This document shows, one piece after another, positions 1-8,700 of a stretch of 64,000 nucleotides of DNA. The translations under genes and the position numbers were made by a program. The stretch's first letter is position 1; the number at the start of each line of letters is the position of its first letter. Source of the stretch: Saussurea involucrata. Taxonomy: Eukaryota; Streptophyta; Magnoliopsida; Asterales; Asteraceae. The notes below the pieces were generated by a model. It made no database searches and was not told the origin of the DNA. It saw nothing but the letters and a program-made list of their open reading frames with translations. The stretch is taken from contig CM066325.1 in the NCBI GenBank assembly GCA_033807775.1, forward strand, positions 19,835,301 to 19,899,300, in the 5' to 3' direction.

Positions 1-902
1 ACAAATTGGGTTTGAATGCTATGTTAAATTCTCAATTTACTGGACTCCGTAGGAAGAAATCGAGTAATGAAGAATTTAAGGTTCGTCCCTGTTCGGGGGT
101 ACCGGGAGTTCAGGGTACGGGAGTCGGGGTACCGGGAGTTCAGGGTACCGGGAGTCGGCATACCGGGAGTCGACATACCGGGAGTCGGCATACCGGGAGT
201 CGGTACCGGGAGCCGTAGGCACCGGGACTCGAACTCCCGCAGGTCGATACCGGGACTCATGGGTTGCTGGGACGAAGCTTGTTGGGCCAAAGAGTATGTG
301 GGCCGAGAGATGCTCTTGTGGACTTAGAATTTGCTAGGGCTTAGCATGCTTTTAAAAGAGATCCGTTATTGAGTAATGATCCAGAGTTATTCTAGAGACC
401 GAGTAAGAAGAGAGACTTATGATCATAATTGAGTGGCATCTAATTAATTTATAATTATTAACTAGGTGTACGGACGGAACGAGATACGAGGTTAGAAAGG
501 AGTTGCTATCAGGTGAGTTCCCCAAACCCTTTTTACGACGCGAAGTGATAAATGTTTCTTTTACTGAGTATGGTTTATCGAGCATGAAAAGTATGAATTG
601 ATTTGCATGATTTTCACGAATGATCCTATCTTAAACGAAAGAGGTGTTTAGCATGACATTATGAAAGATATGATTTATGAAAAGTATATTTTACATGTTT
701 GCATGAACATATGTGTACACTATGTGGAGTCGGTCTGCACTGTGGGATCTAAGAGAGGTTATCGGGGTCTTAGGACTCTTGGTTATGTATGATAGACCGG
801 TAGGATGGAATTTGTTTTCATCCTATTCGGTAGAGGGGGATCCGCGGGGATTCCAAGTGGCGAGAAGGGAGTCTGCTGGGGCCCTGATCGCAATATGTTA
901 TG
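1..902 (+). mobile_element. Gypsy element C, 5' LTR, left part (truncated by window start)
   Basis: Nearly identical to 24620-25500, which lies inside the complete 3' LTR of the same element at 24202-25901. Roughly the first 418 bases of this LTR must therefore lie before the window. It is broken at 902 by copia element A and resumes at 19385. The 5-bp duplication ttatg occurs at 898-902 and 19385-19389. Short ORFs here come from the minisatellite and are not genes. Confidence 0.9.
95..235 (+). repeat. LTR minisatellite, GTACCGGGAGTC type (5' LTR of C)
   Basis: Tandem copies of a 12-16 bp unit with core taccgggagt(c/t), separated by cggca, cgaca or cagg. The 5' LTR has more copies than the 3' LTR of the same element (24713-24830), so the array changed length after or during insertion. 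Confidence 0.9.
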
Positions 903-1273
903 TGTTGGGTCATCAAGATTTGAAGATGACCTCATGATCTTCTTTTATACTTTGAAAAACATTTTATACTTAGAGAAATTTTGGATGCATGGTTCTTTGT
1001 AATGGCTTGTACAAGATATCAAATGTTTGGTGAAGTCAAAGATCAACCAAAGTCAAGATTAAAGATTCTCTCATTGTGGAAGTGAAAGATCTTTTCTCAA
1101 ACATACAAGTCATTGTTCACCGAAATTGTTCTCACAATTTCGGTGGTATCTCCACCGAAACTTCTCTCTATTTCGGCCAAGTCTCAAAGAAGCTTTTCCC
1201 AAAGATGATGTCATATATCTCAAAGATGATGTCACATATCTCAAAGATGTGTCACATATCCCAAATGACATTT
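903..1273 (+). repeat. Element A 5' LTR, left part
   Basis: Matches 18003-18385 of the 3' LTR. It is interrupted after 1273 by element B, and the 5-bp TSD cattt is at 1269-1273 and 12533-12537. Confidence 0.93.
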
Positions 1274-2311
1274 TGTTAGTCCCAGATGGCTTAACAAGTA
1301 TTGTAGAAGGGGGGGTTGAATACAATACACAAAAATTTCACAATTTTAATTCTTATATTTGAAAAACTTTCAAAAGAATTACACACATAAAACTTAAGAT
1401 TGTTGCGGAAAAGAACAGATAAACTATTCTAACAATCTTACACAAAGTATACAACAAAACAACTAAGAACACTAAGAGCAAAGCTATTGAGTTTTAAGGC
1501 TTAAAAGAAGGTTTCTTGCACTGAGAGAATTTCTTGAAAGCGTGAGAATTGCATGAAGAGCACTTCTCCTTTTATAGTGCCAAGGAGTGCCCAAGCATTA
1601 AATGCTTGGGACACTTGTCATCTTCACATATGCTGATAATGTTGACTTCAGGAGAACTGTGAAGTCCTTGTCACTTTTCACTAGGTGCAGACAGAGTAGC
1701 TTGAGCAGATAATAGGGACCTTAACTGAAAGTGGATAAAGAGACAAACTGTCACTTTTCTCTGCTGGAGGATATTGTCCCATAATAAATGATCTTCTGTC
1801 TTGAGCCTTTAGCACCGAAGTGGTTTCCACCGAGATTTGAGAAATCTTCGGTGGAAAGAAGACTAGTCCACCGAAATTGCAAGCATGTTTCGGTGGTAAC
1901 TAGTCCACCGAAATTGCGAGCATGTTTCGGTGGTGAGAGGACCACCGAAATTACAAGAATATTTCGGTGGTGAGAGAGGCACCGAAATGGTCATCGGTGG
2001 TGGATGGGGCCACCGAAACTGTCCATGCACTTCGGTGGGAGAAGGCCACCGAAAATGTCCTATAAATTCGGTGGATAGAAGGCCACCGAAATGTCAAGGA
2101 ATTTCGGTGGTGATGACTTGTTTGAATGTTGCCGAGAGTCTTCTATTTTCCACAAGTAGAGAGTCTTCAAGCTTGGTTTCGGTTGATCTTCGACTTCACC
2201 GAACATTTGATATCTTGTACAAGTCATTCAAAGAACTGAACTAAAATATTCTAAGTAGGAGTTTTAGGGAAAACATCGGTGAGTCAATTTCAAATCCTTG
2301 GTGACCCAACA
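1274..2311 (-). repeat. Element B 3' LTR
   Basis: On the minus strand it begins TGTTGGGTCACC (at 2311) and ends GGGACTAACA (at 1274). It equals 11495-12532 except one visible substitution. The ends are shared with the LTR of element A. Confidence 0.95.
1795..2120 (-). repeat. CCACCGAAA / TTTCGGTGG palindrome cluster, U3 of B 3' LTR
   Basis: About eight consecutive inverted repeats with arms ccaccgaaa and tttcggtgg, separated by roughly 8-15 bases and spaced about 35-45 bp. An identical cluster is in the 5' LTR (12015-12340). It lies in U3, upstream of the TATA box in the element's own orientation. Palindrome-rich LTRs with CpG-containing arms are a known trait of Sireviruses. Confidence 0.9.
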
Positions 2312-2325
2312 ATCTCCCCCTATTT
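2312..2325 (-). other. Polypurine tract of element B
   Basis: Minus strand AAATAGGGGGAGAT directly precedes the 3' LTR. The same tract is found before the 3' LTR of element A at 17989-18002. It primes plus-strand DNA synthesis. Confidence 0.88.
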
Positions 2326-2608
2326 GAATTTGAGCTCCTTATCTTAGAATATTCAAGAGTAAATAAAAGTAAGTGCGTTTTTTACCCTTTTTACTCTTTT
2401 GGGTTCTTTTCACATAGACCATTCTTTTTGTTCTTTTTGATCTTTTTCGTTTGTATGCGTATGTATACTATGTACAGTATTTACAGGTAACGAAAGATAA
2501 AGTATGTACGGAAATAAAATTCAAATAGAGATACTTGTATTAAGATAAGTTCTCGTATAATTTTACAAAATGAGAAACTAACTTTTACAAGTACCAAATG
2601 GAGAGAAC
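2326..2608 (-). other. Element B 3' untranslated spacer
   Basis: AT-rich, T-run-rich sequence between the end of the last extra ORF and the polypurine tract. I see no coding potential. Confidence 0.6.
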
Positions 2609-4351
2609 TTACTTCTTTGAGGTTTTGCGGCGCTTGATTTCATCCAGTAAGTTTCTATAGAACGGTTGAGCTTCGGGGATGTTCGGAAAGAGGTTGTGAA
2701 TGCCTTCCAGAAATATAGTATCGGCGATGGACATCTGGGCAAATCTGAAGAATGCCCGACGACCGAGACCGTCGTTAAAGAACAATCCTGGTATTGGTGA
2801 GAGGCTTAAGGTTGTGGTAGGATAGGGAACAGAAGTGGGAATGGTAAGGTTAAGATTGTTTACATTCGGGATTTTACCTTCTCTTGCCATTTCCTTGAAG
2901 ACTGAGTCAGGAGGATTTTTGACTTTGGGGAGGATGATCTTCTCTTTCAGAGACAGCAGTTTGGCTCTTTCTTCGGTGGAGAGGATGATGTTATGTTTTC
3001 TTTTGATCTCCTTCATTTTATTCATTAGACCATCAATGTATTTGACAAAGATGTCTTTCCTTGGATTTGGACTCCTGACAAGGTGTTGAGTGATTTCATA
3101 CCATTCCGAGAGACCGAAGAGTTGGAGATGGCTTTCTTTCACACTTTTCATAGAACCATCTTCCCAGTTAATAATCAATCTGATGTCTTGAGGGTTTGCC
3201 TTGGAGGTGGCAATCTTTACTGAAGAAATTTGTGACCTATAGCTTCGGTGGTGCATGGTCTTTTTGTACCAATTAATTTCTTCATTCTTTTGTTGTTCCA
3301 AGGCACTGAGCACCGATTTCTGTGTTTGGATGGCATCGGTGGACTTGACTTTTGTAGCTTCTTCTGCGGCAGCTTTGAGAGACAGATCTCTGGATTTGTC
3401 TAAGTCGATTTGAGCTATTCTTGCTTCCTCAATTTCTTGAGCAGAGAGGCCAATTTCGGTGGTGATAGGTTGAGAAGCAGGCTTGAGTTTGAGAGTTTCA
3501 GCGTCCTTCAGTCGAGCCCCATATCTTGCCAGATCCTTTTTCTTCTTTGCTTCTCTGGCCGATTCTTCGGCCGAAAGAGTTCTTTTTCCTTTGTCTTCGG
3601 GAGCATTGCTGGACTGCTCCCCCTCAACTGATGCATTAAGGTCAAGAGCTTCGGTGGAGCCAGTATGGGTCGGTGAGAGTGAGACATGTTTCGGTGGAGA
3701 AGAGGGTTTCGGTGGAGAAGAGGGTTTCGGTGGAGAAGAGGGTTTCGGTGGTGAGGATTTCGGTGGAGAGGAGGATTTCGGTGGAGAGGAGTATTTCAGT
3801 GAAGAGGAGAATTTCGGTGAAGAGGGTTTCGGTGGAGGCTGGTTACTGGAAAGTTTCTTTATGGATGGAAGTTTCGGTGGAGCCGTGGTTTTCTCCCCCT
3901 CAGGAACAGCCGGTAACTTGAAACCCAACTCATAGAAGGCCTTATCAAACTTGGAGTGTAGGAAGGCCAGACTCGTTTCGGTGGTATGGGGAACCAAGGC
4001 AAAGTCACCAAGATCCATTTCCCACTGGGAACGTTCAGGACTGGGTGAGTCGGTGGAAGGTTTGGAGAGGGACTCCACTGTGGTAGAAAGGGTAGATAAT
4101 TTTTCTTGAATGGGGCGTAGGGCTTCGGTGATGGCATCAAGAAGAAGATGCGGTAGTTGAGACTCGAGGGTAGAGATGCGGGAATTGGCTTGGGAGATTA
4201 AGGTGATGGTAGATTTAAGAAAGGTAGAGGTGCGGTCGATGTGCGGGGAAGTTTGGCCACCGATTTCGGGAAACTGGAAGAGGAGTCGGTGGGGGTCAGG
4301 TTCGGGAATGGGAATATGGAGGTAAGGCATCAATTCGTCGGTGTTTAACAT
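2609..4351 (-). CDS. Element B extra ORF 4, 580 aa, unknown function
   Basis: Open reading frame downstream of RNaseH, last in the element. Its ATG overlaps the stop of the preceding ORF (ATGTTAA, 4345-4351). Residues about 45-95 have a heptad-like leucine/isoleucine pattern suggesting a coiled coil. Residues 172-221 are a low-complexity run of PPKPSS and related units, encoded by the same CCACCGAAA motif that fills the element's non-coding DNA. Residues 255-360 are charged and helical-looking, with a KKKK patch at 269-272. The C-terminus ends in the basic KRRKTSKK. I see no signal peptide, transmembrane segment, zinc finger or catalytic motif. Sirevirus ORFs at this place have been called env-like, but nothing here supports an envelope. 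Function unknown. Confidence 0.75.
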   Translation of the reverse strand: MLNTDELMPYLHIPIPEPDPHRLLFQFPEIGGQTSPHIDRTSTFLKSTITLISQANSRISTLESQLPHLLLDAITEALRPIQEKLSTLSTTVESLSKPSTDSPSPERSQWEMDLGDFALVPHTTETSLAFLHSKFDKAFYELGFKLPAVPEGEKTTAPPKLPSIKKLSSNQPPPKPSSPKFSSSLKYSSPPKSSSPPKSSPPKPSSPPKPSSPPKPSSPPKHVSLSPTHTGSTEALDLNASVEGEQSSNAPEDKGKRTLSAEESAREAKKKKDLARYGARLKDAETLKLKPASQPITTEIGLSAQEIEEARIAQIDLDKSRDLSLKAAAEEATKVKSTDAIQTQKSVLSALEQQKNEEINWYKKTMHHRSYRSQISSVKIATSKANPQDIRLIINWEDGSMKSVKESHLQLFGLSEWYEITQHLVRSPNPRKDIFVKYIDGLMNKMKEIKRKHNIILSTEERAKLLSLKEKIILPKVKNPPDSVFKEMAREGKIPNVNNLNLTIPTSVPYPTTTLSLSPIPGLFFNDGLGRRAFFRFAQMSIADTIFLEGIHNLFPNIPEAQPFYRNLLDEIKRRKTSKK

Positions 4352-5907
4352 TCGGGGGGGAGTAGGTGATCGGGGGGGAGTAGGTGATCGGGGGGTGATT
4401 GGTGTGAAGATGAGGGAGACTCGGTGTGATGTTCTTCGGTGGACGGGATGGTTTGGGGAGAACCAGTGTCCGCTAAGAGAAAATCGAAAAAATCAAAGGG
4501 TGGAATTGGGGGGGAACCCTTAGAGGGTTGTGCAATGTCTTCGATCGAAAACTGATCGGGTGTAAAGCTGTGTAGTGTGAAGTCAGAACCCTCGAGCGGA
4601 GAGATCTCGAGGTCATCTCCACCACCCAAAGAGTCGAGTGGGGAGGTATGTGGGGGGTCCTCCTGAAATGTAACTGAGGCCTTTCGAGAGGCAACAGAGG
4701 AGACGGTGGGGTGTGTAGCAGGTACCCTTGGCCCGGAGGGATGAAGTTCAACAACCGGCGATTTTGGAGAATCGACGGTTGGATGAGTCGGTTGGGCCGA
4801 TGGTTTCCGAGACCTCTTTGGAAGAGATCCCGAAGGGGAAGGTGAGTGCCTCCGCTTGTGAGAAGGGGTGTGAACCGGGGAAGTCTCCGAGGGATCTCTC
4901 GGTGACGTGGTTCGAGAAGCGGGAGCGGAGGTGTCGGTGGCCTTTTGTCGTTTCTTTTGAGTGCCACCCGACGTCACTCGGGAACGGGGAGAAGGGACCA
5001 CAACATTTGGAGTGACCTCGGGAATTTCCCGGTGGCGAAACCCGGGAATTTCCGCATCACCCCAATGAAGTTCGGGAGATAGGGCGAAGGAAATCATACC
5101 TGGGCGTAATGGGCGATCGGTGGCGAGCGGCTTGACGTTGAGGGTTTTGGTGCCCACAACGGGAGATGACCATTCATAAGAGAACCGGGGCGAGGAAGAG
5201 CGGCGATCGGTTTCCAAAGCTTTGGAAAGCTTGTGTTGTAAGATCATGGAGATGAAGCGGGGAAAAGCAACGTAACACTTCTTGGGAGTTTTGATGACCT
5301 CGACAAGTTCTGAGAAGAAATATTGGGCGAAGTCAACTTTCCTTTGGAAAATGAGGGCATGAGCGAGTTTGTTGACGTGAGAAGGCGATTGATCATGCCC
5401 ACTTGTTTTGCGTGAGAGGCAATGGATAACGTGGGCAAAGAAGAAATTCCAAATGCCTCCCATTTTGCTGCGAAGAAGAGTACCGGGGCCTTTGGAGCTT
5501 TTGGAGGAGTCGTCGAGCACATAACCGGTGGTAAGGACAATGTCTTCATGTATGGTGTCTAAATACATGTCTTCATAGACGGAAAAGGCGTCGATCTTGA
5601 GAGCGAGACGAACATCATCGACCCCAAACGTGAGGTCGTGATCACCTTCGGCATTGGTGAAGATGGAGGCGTGAATGGCCTCATTGGAGGGATCGTACAC
5701 GGAGGTGAGCCAGAACTGTCCAATGAGCATTTTGCTCATCTTGGGGTTGCATGTGAAGGCATGAAGAAGAGGAGAGCGAGACAGAAATTTAGCAATAGTA
5801 GAGAACTCGGGATGAGCGGGATCGGATTCGAGGCGGGCAACGTGATTGCACTGGTTGAAGCGGAGGTCTTCAAAACGAGTAGGAATTGGATATCGTGAGG
5901 ATGCCAT
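4345..5907 (-). CDS. Element B extra ORF 3, 520 aa, unknown function
   Basis: Reading frame between RNaseH and ORF 4. The frame is open from 6015. I chose the ATG at 5907 because it follows a CT-rich leader 84 bases below a TATA motif and gives the start MASSRYPIP. The conserved-looking part is residues 10-280 (RFEDLRFNQCNHVARLE, then FTNAEGDHDLTFGVDDVR near 83-100), with mixed hydrophobic segments but no signal peptide or clear membrane helix. Residues 300-510 are Ser/Pro-rich and contain KKRQK (318-322), KRRH (351-354) and KRSRK (364-368), a plausible bipartite nuclear localisation signal. The C-terminus holds a DHLLPP repeat made of C-runs. From memory, similar N-terminal segments occur in copia-associated predicted proteins of daisy-family genomes. 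Role unknown. Confidence 0.72.
   Translation of the reverse strand: MASSRYPIPTRFEDLRFNQCNHVARLESDPAHPEFSTIAKFLSRSPLLHAFTCNPKMSKMLIGQFWLTSVYDPSNEAIHASIFTNAEGDHDLTFGVDDVRLALKIDAFSVYEDMYLDTIHEDIVLTTGYVLDDSSKSSKGPGTLLRSKMGGIWNFFFAHVIHCLSRKTSGHDQSPSHVNKLAHALIFQRKVDFAQYFFSELVEVIKTPKKCYVAFPRFISMILQHKLSKALETDRRSSSPRFSYEWSSPVVGTKTLNVKPLATDRPLRPGMISFALSPELHWGDAEIPGFRHREIPEVTPNVVVPSPRSRVTSGGTQKKRQKATDTSAPASRTTSPRDPSETSPVHTPSHKRRHSPSPSGSLPKRSRKPSAQPTHPTVDSPKSPVVELHPSGPRVPATHPTVSSVASRKASVTFQEDPPHTSPLDSLGGGDDLEISPLEGSDFTLHSFTPDQFSIEDIAQPSKGSPPIPPFDFFDFLLADTGSPQTIPSTEEHHTESPSSSHQSPPDHLLPPDHLLPPEC
4351..4397 (-). repeat. C-homopolymer tandem repeat at the ORF3/ORF4 junction
   Basis: Three G runs (plus strand) of 7, 7 and 6 bases separated by agtaggtgatc or closely similar spacers. 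On the coding strand they encode the DHLLPP repeats at the end of ORF 3. The run nearest ORF 4 decides the relative frame of ORF 3 and ORF 4, so this is a slippage-prone hinge. Confidence 0.85.
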
Positions 5908-5989
5908 GAGAGAGATATGTTTGAAAGAGAAGAGAGAGTTGCAAGTTTGAATTGTGAGAAAGGAGTGGGGAGGAAGTGAAGGGAGGTAT

Positions 5990-5999
5990 GTATATATAG
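5990..5999 (-). promoter_or_regulatory. Candidate internal promoter (TATA box) for ORF 3
   Basis: Minus strand CCTATATATACA at about 5989-6000, followed by a CT-rich leader (CTCTCTCTTCTCTTTC and CATATCTCTCTC) and the ATG at 5907. This looks like an ordinary plant core promoter with a short 5' UTR. Upstream (6120-6690) lies the densest palindrome cluster of the interior. Inference: ORF 3 may be expressed from its own transcript rather than from the LTR. Confidence 0.5.
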
Positions 6000-6119
6000 G
6001 GAAATGATAAGGCAATGTGATGATGATTTTGTATGGGGAGAGGGGACATGCGGCTCATGAGGTGAAAGGGTTATTGGGAATCGGGACACGGAACGGCGGA
6101 TAGGCGAAGGGTCTGACGA

Positions 6120-6690
6120 AAATGCAATTGAGTGGTCACAAGTGGGCTTTGGGAACCGTGTGGATCGGTGTAGGCTCGGTGATGCTTCAGTGGAGGATTC
6201 GGTGTTCGTTCGGGAGACGATCGGTGGAAGTTCGGTGGAAATGGGACTTCGGTGGCAGAATGGTTTCACCGATTTGGATGAGGTCCACCGAAATGGGACT
6301 TCGGTGGTAGAGTGGATTCATCGAATTTTTGAAAGTACCACCGAAATGGGACTTCGGTGGTGGAAAGTTTTCACCGATTGGAGATGACCACCGAAATGAG
6401 ACTTCGGTGGTGGGCAGTTTCCACCGATTGGAGATGACCACCGAAATGAGACTTCGGTGGTGGACAAGTTTCACCGATTTTGAAAAATTTCCACCGAAAT
6501 GGGCTTCGGTGGTAGACACGCTTCACCGATGCAGGAGATTATCACCGAAATTGGACTTCGGTGTTGGAAAAGGGAGATAGAAATGTTTTAACACATAGAT
6601 TTGTCCACAGATGAGAGATCGGTGGAGAGAGAGAGAAGTAGATAAGAAGGTGTCCACCGATGTGAGATCGGTGGAGCATGGACACATGTT
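6120..6690 (-). repeat. TTCGGTGG palindrome array between RNaseH and ORF 3
   Basis: About fifteen copies of cggtgg or its complement, many arranged as accaccgaaatg-N-acttcggtgg hairpins at roughly 60-bp intervals, especially 6285-6560. There is no continuous coding sequence. It lies just upstream of the candidate ORF 3 promoter. Confidence 0.88.
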
Positions 6691-8207
6691 TATTCTTGGA
6701 AATTGCACATCCCAAGTTCACTGATGAGAAAGTTGAACCTGGTTTCATCAAGAGGTTTGGTGAAAATATCAGCAAGCTGCAAATCGGTGGGAATGAAGTG
6801 CAGTTCAATGTCACCTTTGGAAATGTGATCCCTGATGAAATGATACCTGATATCGATGTGTTTAGATCTAGAGTGAAGAACAGGATTATTTGCTATAGCT
6901 ATAGCACTGGAATTATCACACAGAATTGGGACTTTAGAAAAGAATTGATTGTAGTCCCTTAGTTGGTTTCTCATCCATAGAATCTGAGCACAGCAGCTCC
7001 CAGCAGCTACATATTCAGCCTCAGCAGTAGAGGTTGATACAGAGTTTTGTTTCTTGCTGGACCAACTTACCAATTTTCCCCCAAGGAGCTGACAGCTTCC
7101 TGTAGTACTCTTTCTATCAATCTGGGAACCTGCATAGTCTGAATCTGAATAACCAATTAGTTCAAAACCCGAGTCTTTGGGATACCAAAGACCCAAGTGC
7201 AGTGTGCCCTTAAGATACCGAAAAATTCGTTTTACAGCCTTTAAATGTGATACTTTAGGATTGGCCTGATAACGAGCACATAGACAGGTAGCAAACATAA
7301 TATCCGGTCTGCTAGCAGTTAGGTAAAGAAGAGAGCCTATCATACCTCGGTAAAGAGTAACATCCACAGATTCACCTTTTAGATCGGCACACAGTTTCAA
7401 GGGAGGTGCCATGGGAGTTTTCATAGGAGAGCTATCTAGAAAGTTAAATTTCTTCAGAAGGTCCCGAATATATTTGCTTTGATTTATAAAAATCCCTTCT
7501 GAAGATTGTTTGACTTGAAGGCCCAAGAAAAATGTAAGCTCTCCCATCATGCTCATCTCATATTCACTCATCATGAGAGAAGCAAACTCATCACATAGGC
7601 ATTCATCAGTGGCACCAAAGATGATGTCATCAACATAGATTTGAACAAGAATGATATTACCTGAGGTTTCTTTGATGAAGAGAGTATTGTCAATTTTACC
7701 TATGGAATATCCATGCTTGAGAAGAAAGTTGGCAAGAGTGTCATACCAAGCACGTGGAGCTTGCTTGAGACCATACAAAGCTTTGTCAAGTCTGTACACA
7801 TAGTCTGGATGAGCTGGGTCTTCAAAGCCAGGAGGTTGTTTCACATAGACTTCCTCTGCAAGTTCCCCATTTAGAAAGGCACTTTTGACATCCATTTGAA
7901 AGACCCTAAAATTTCGGTAGGCAGCATGAGCCAGAAAGATCCTTATAGCTTCAAGTCTTGCAACAGGGGAAAATGTTTCATCATAGTCAATGCCTTCTTC
8001 CTGTCTGTATCCTTGAGCTACTAATCGGGCCTTGTTCCTGACAACAGTACCATCTTCATCCATTTTGTTCCTGAATACCCACTTGGTTCCAATGATTGTC
8101 TTGTTTCTGGGTTTGGGAACCAATCTCCAAACTTTATTTCTCTGGAACTGAGAAAGTTCTTCTTGCATGGCAGTGATCCAACAAGGATCTGATAGAGCTT
8201 CATCCAC
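6690..8207 (-). CDS. pol: Element B reverse transcriptase and RNaseH
   Basis: 505-aa frame beginning at an internal Met. The translation joins upstream pol through a frame change in a CT run near 8218-8225. Copia-type RT domain: WVFRNKMDEDG (43-53), MDVKSAFLNGE (105-115), the catalytic YVDD (191-194) and the PPGF/YGLKQAPRAWY block (125-155). RNaseH follows with the acidic residues D355/D357 (SDSDYAG), E396/E398 (STAEAEY) and D431 (CDNSSA), ending ADIFTKPLDETRF. It copies element RNA into DNA inside virus-like particles. The domain itself looks undamaged. Confidence 0.93.
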   Translation of the reverse strand: MDEALSDPCWITAMQEELSQFQRNKVWRLVPKPRNKTIIGTKWVFRNKMDEDGTVVRNKARLVAQGYRQEEGIDYDETFSPVARLEAIRIFLAHAAYRNFRVFQMDVKSAFLNGELAEEVYVKQPPGFEDPAHPDYVYRLDKALYGLKQAPRAWYDTLANFLLKHGYSIGKIDNTLFIKETSGNIILVQIYVDDIIFGATDECLCDEFASLMMSEYEMSMMGELTFFLGLQVKQSSEGIFINQSKYIRDLLKKFNFLDSSPMKTPMAPPLKLCADLKGESVDVTLYRGMIGSLLYLTASRPDIMFATCLCARYQANPKVSHLKAVKRIFRYLKGTLHLGLWYPKDSGFELIGYSDSDYAGSQIDRKSTTGSCQLLGGKLVSWSSKKQNSVSTSTAEAEYVAAGSCCAQILWMRNQLRDYNQFFSKVPILCDNSSAIAIANNPVLHSRSKHIDIRYHFIRDHISKGDIELHFIPTDLQLADIFTKPLDETRFNFLISELGMCNFQE

Positions 8208-8217
8208 TTTCTTGGGT

Positions 8218-8700
8218 TCAGAGAGAGAGGAAATTCACATAGAGACAAATATTTCCAACTCCTCTGCGGGTTTGGACACCTGCTTGTTGATCACCAATAA
8301 TTTGATCTATGGGGTGATCTTTGGTCCATTTTAGAGCAGGGGGTAAAGGTGATGGGGTATGAGGAGTAGAGTGAACTGGAGTAGTGGGATCAGAGGTTTG
8401 GTGTAAGATGGGATTTTCGGTAGTGGAAGCCATGTGATTTTCGGTGGGATTAGGGATGGAAGAAGGGCTTCGGTGTGGAGTTTCGGTGGGAATAGGGAAA
8501 TCGGTGTGAGAGATGGGTTGATCAATTTCGGTGGGAGAGAGTGATCCAGCTGGGTTTTTTGAGGTGGATGGATTTGAGGGAATAGAGGAGATATCGGTGG
8601 AAGTGACTAAGGGGGTATCACCAATACATGATGAGATCCATCTGTGTAAATCATCCTCATCACTTGAAAGTGATGAACATCTGAGATCATCAAACTTGAT
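8218..8700 (-). pseudogene. pol: Element B pol linker between integrase and RT, out of frame
   Basis: Continuation of pol after the first frame disruption near 8690-8705. The frame reads KFDDLRCSSLSSDEDD, then a Ser/Thr/Pro-rich linker and QTRRGVGNICLYV, the usual hydrophilic linker before copia RT. The linker DNA again contains ttcggtgg/tcggtg motifs (8415-8600). It ends at a stop at 8218-8220, and RT resumes in another frame. Confidence 0.8.

Noticed and set aside
6..327. Overlapping ORFs over the gtaccgggagtc array
   Set aside because: Open in several frames on both strands because the minisatellite unit lacks stops. No start context or domain.
2609..5907. Extra ORFs of element B as an envelope protein
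   Set aside because: I see no signal peptide, transmembrane segment, cleavage site or cysteine pattern of a surface protein. The basic stretches point to the nucleus.
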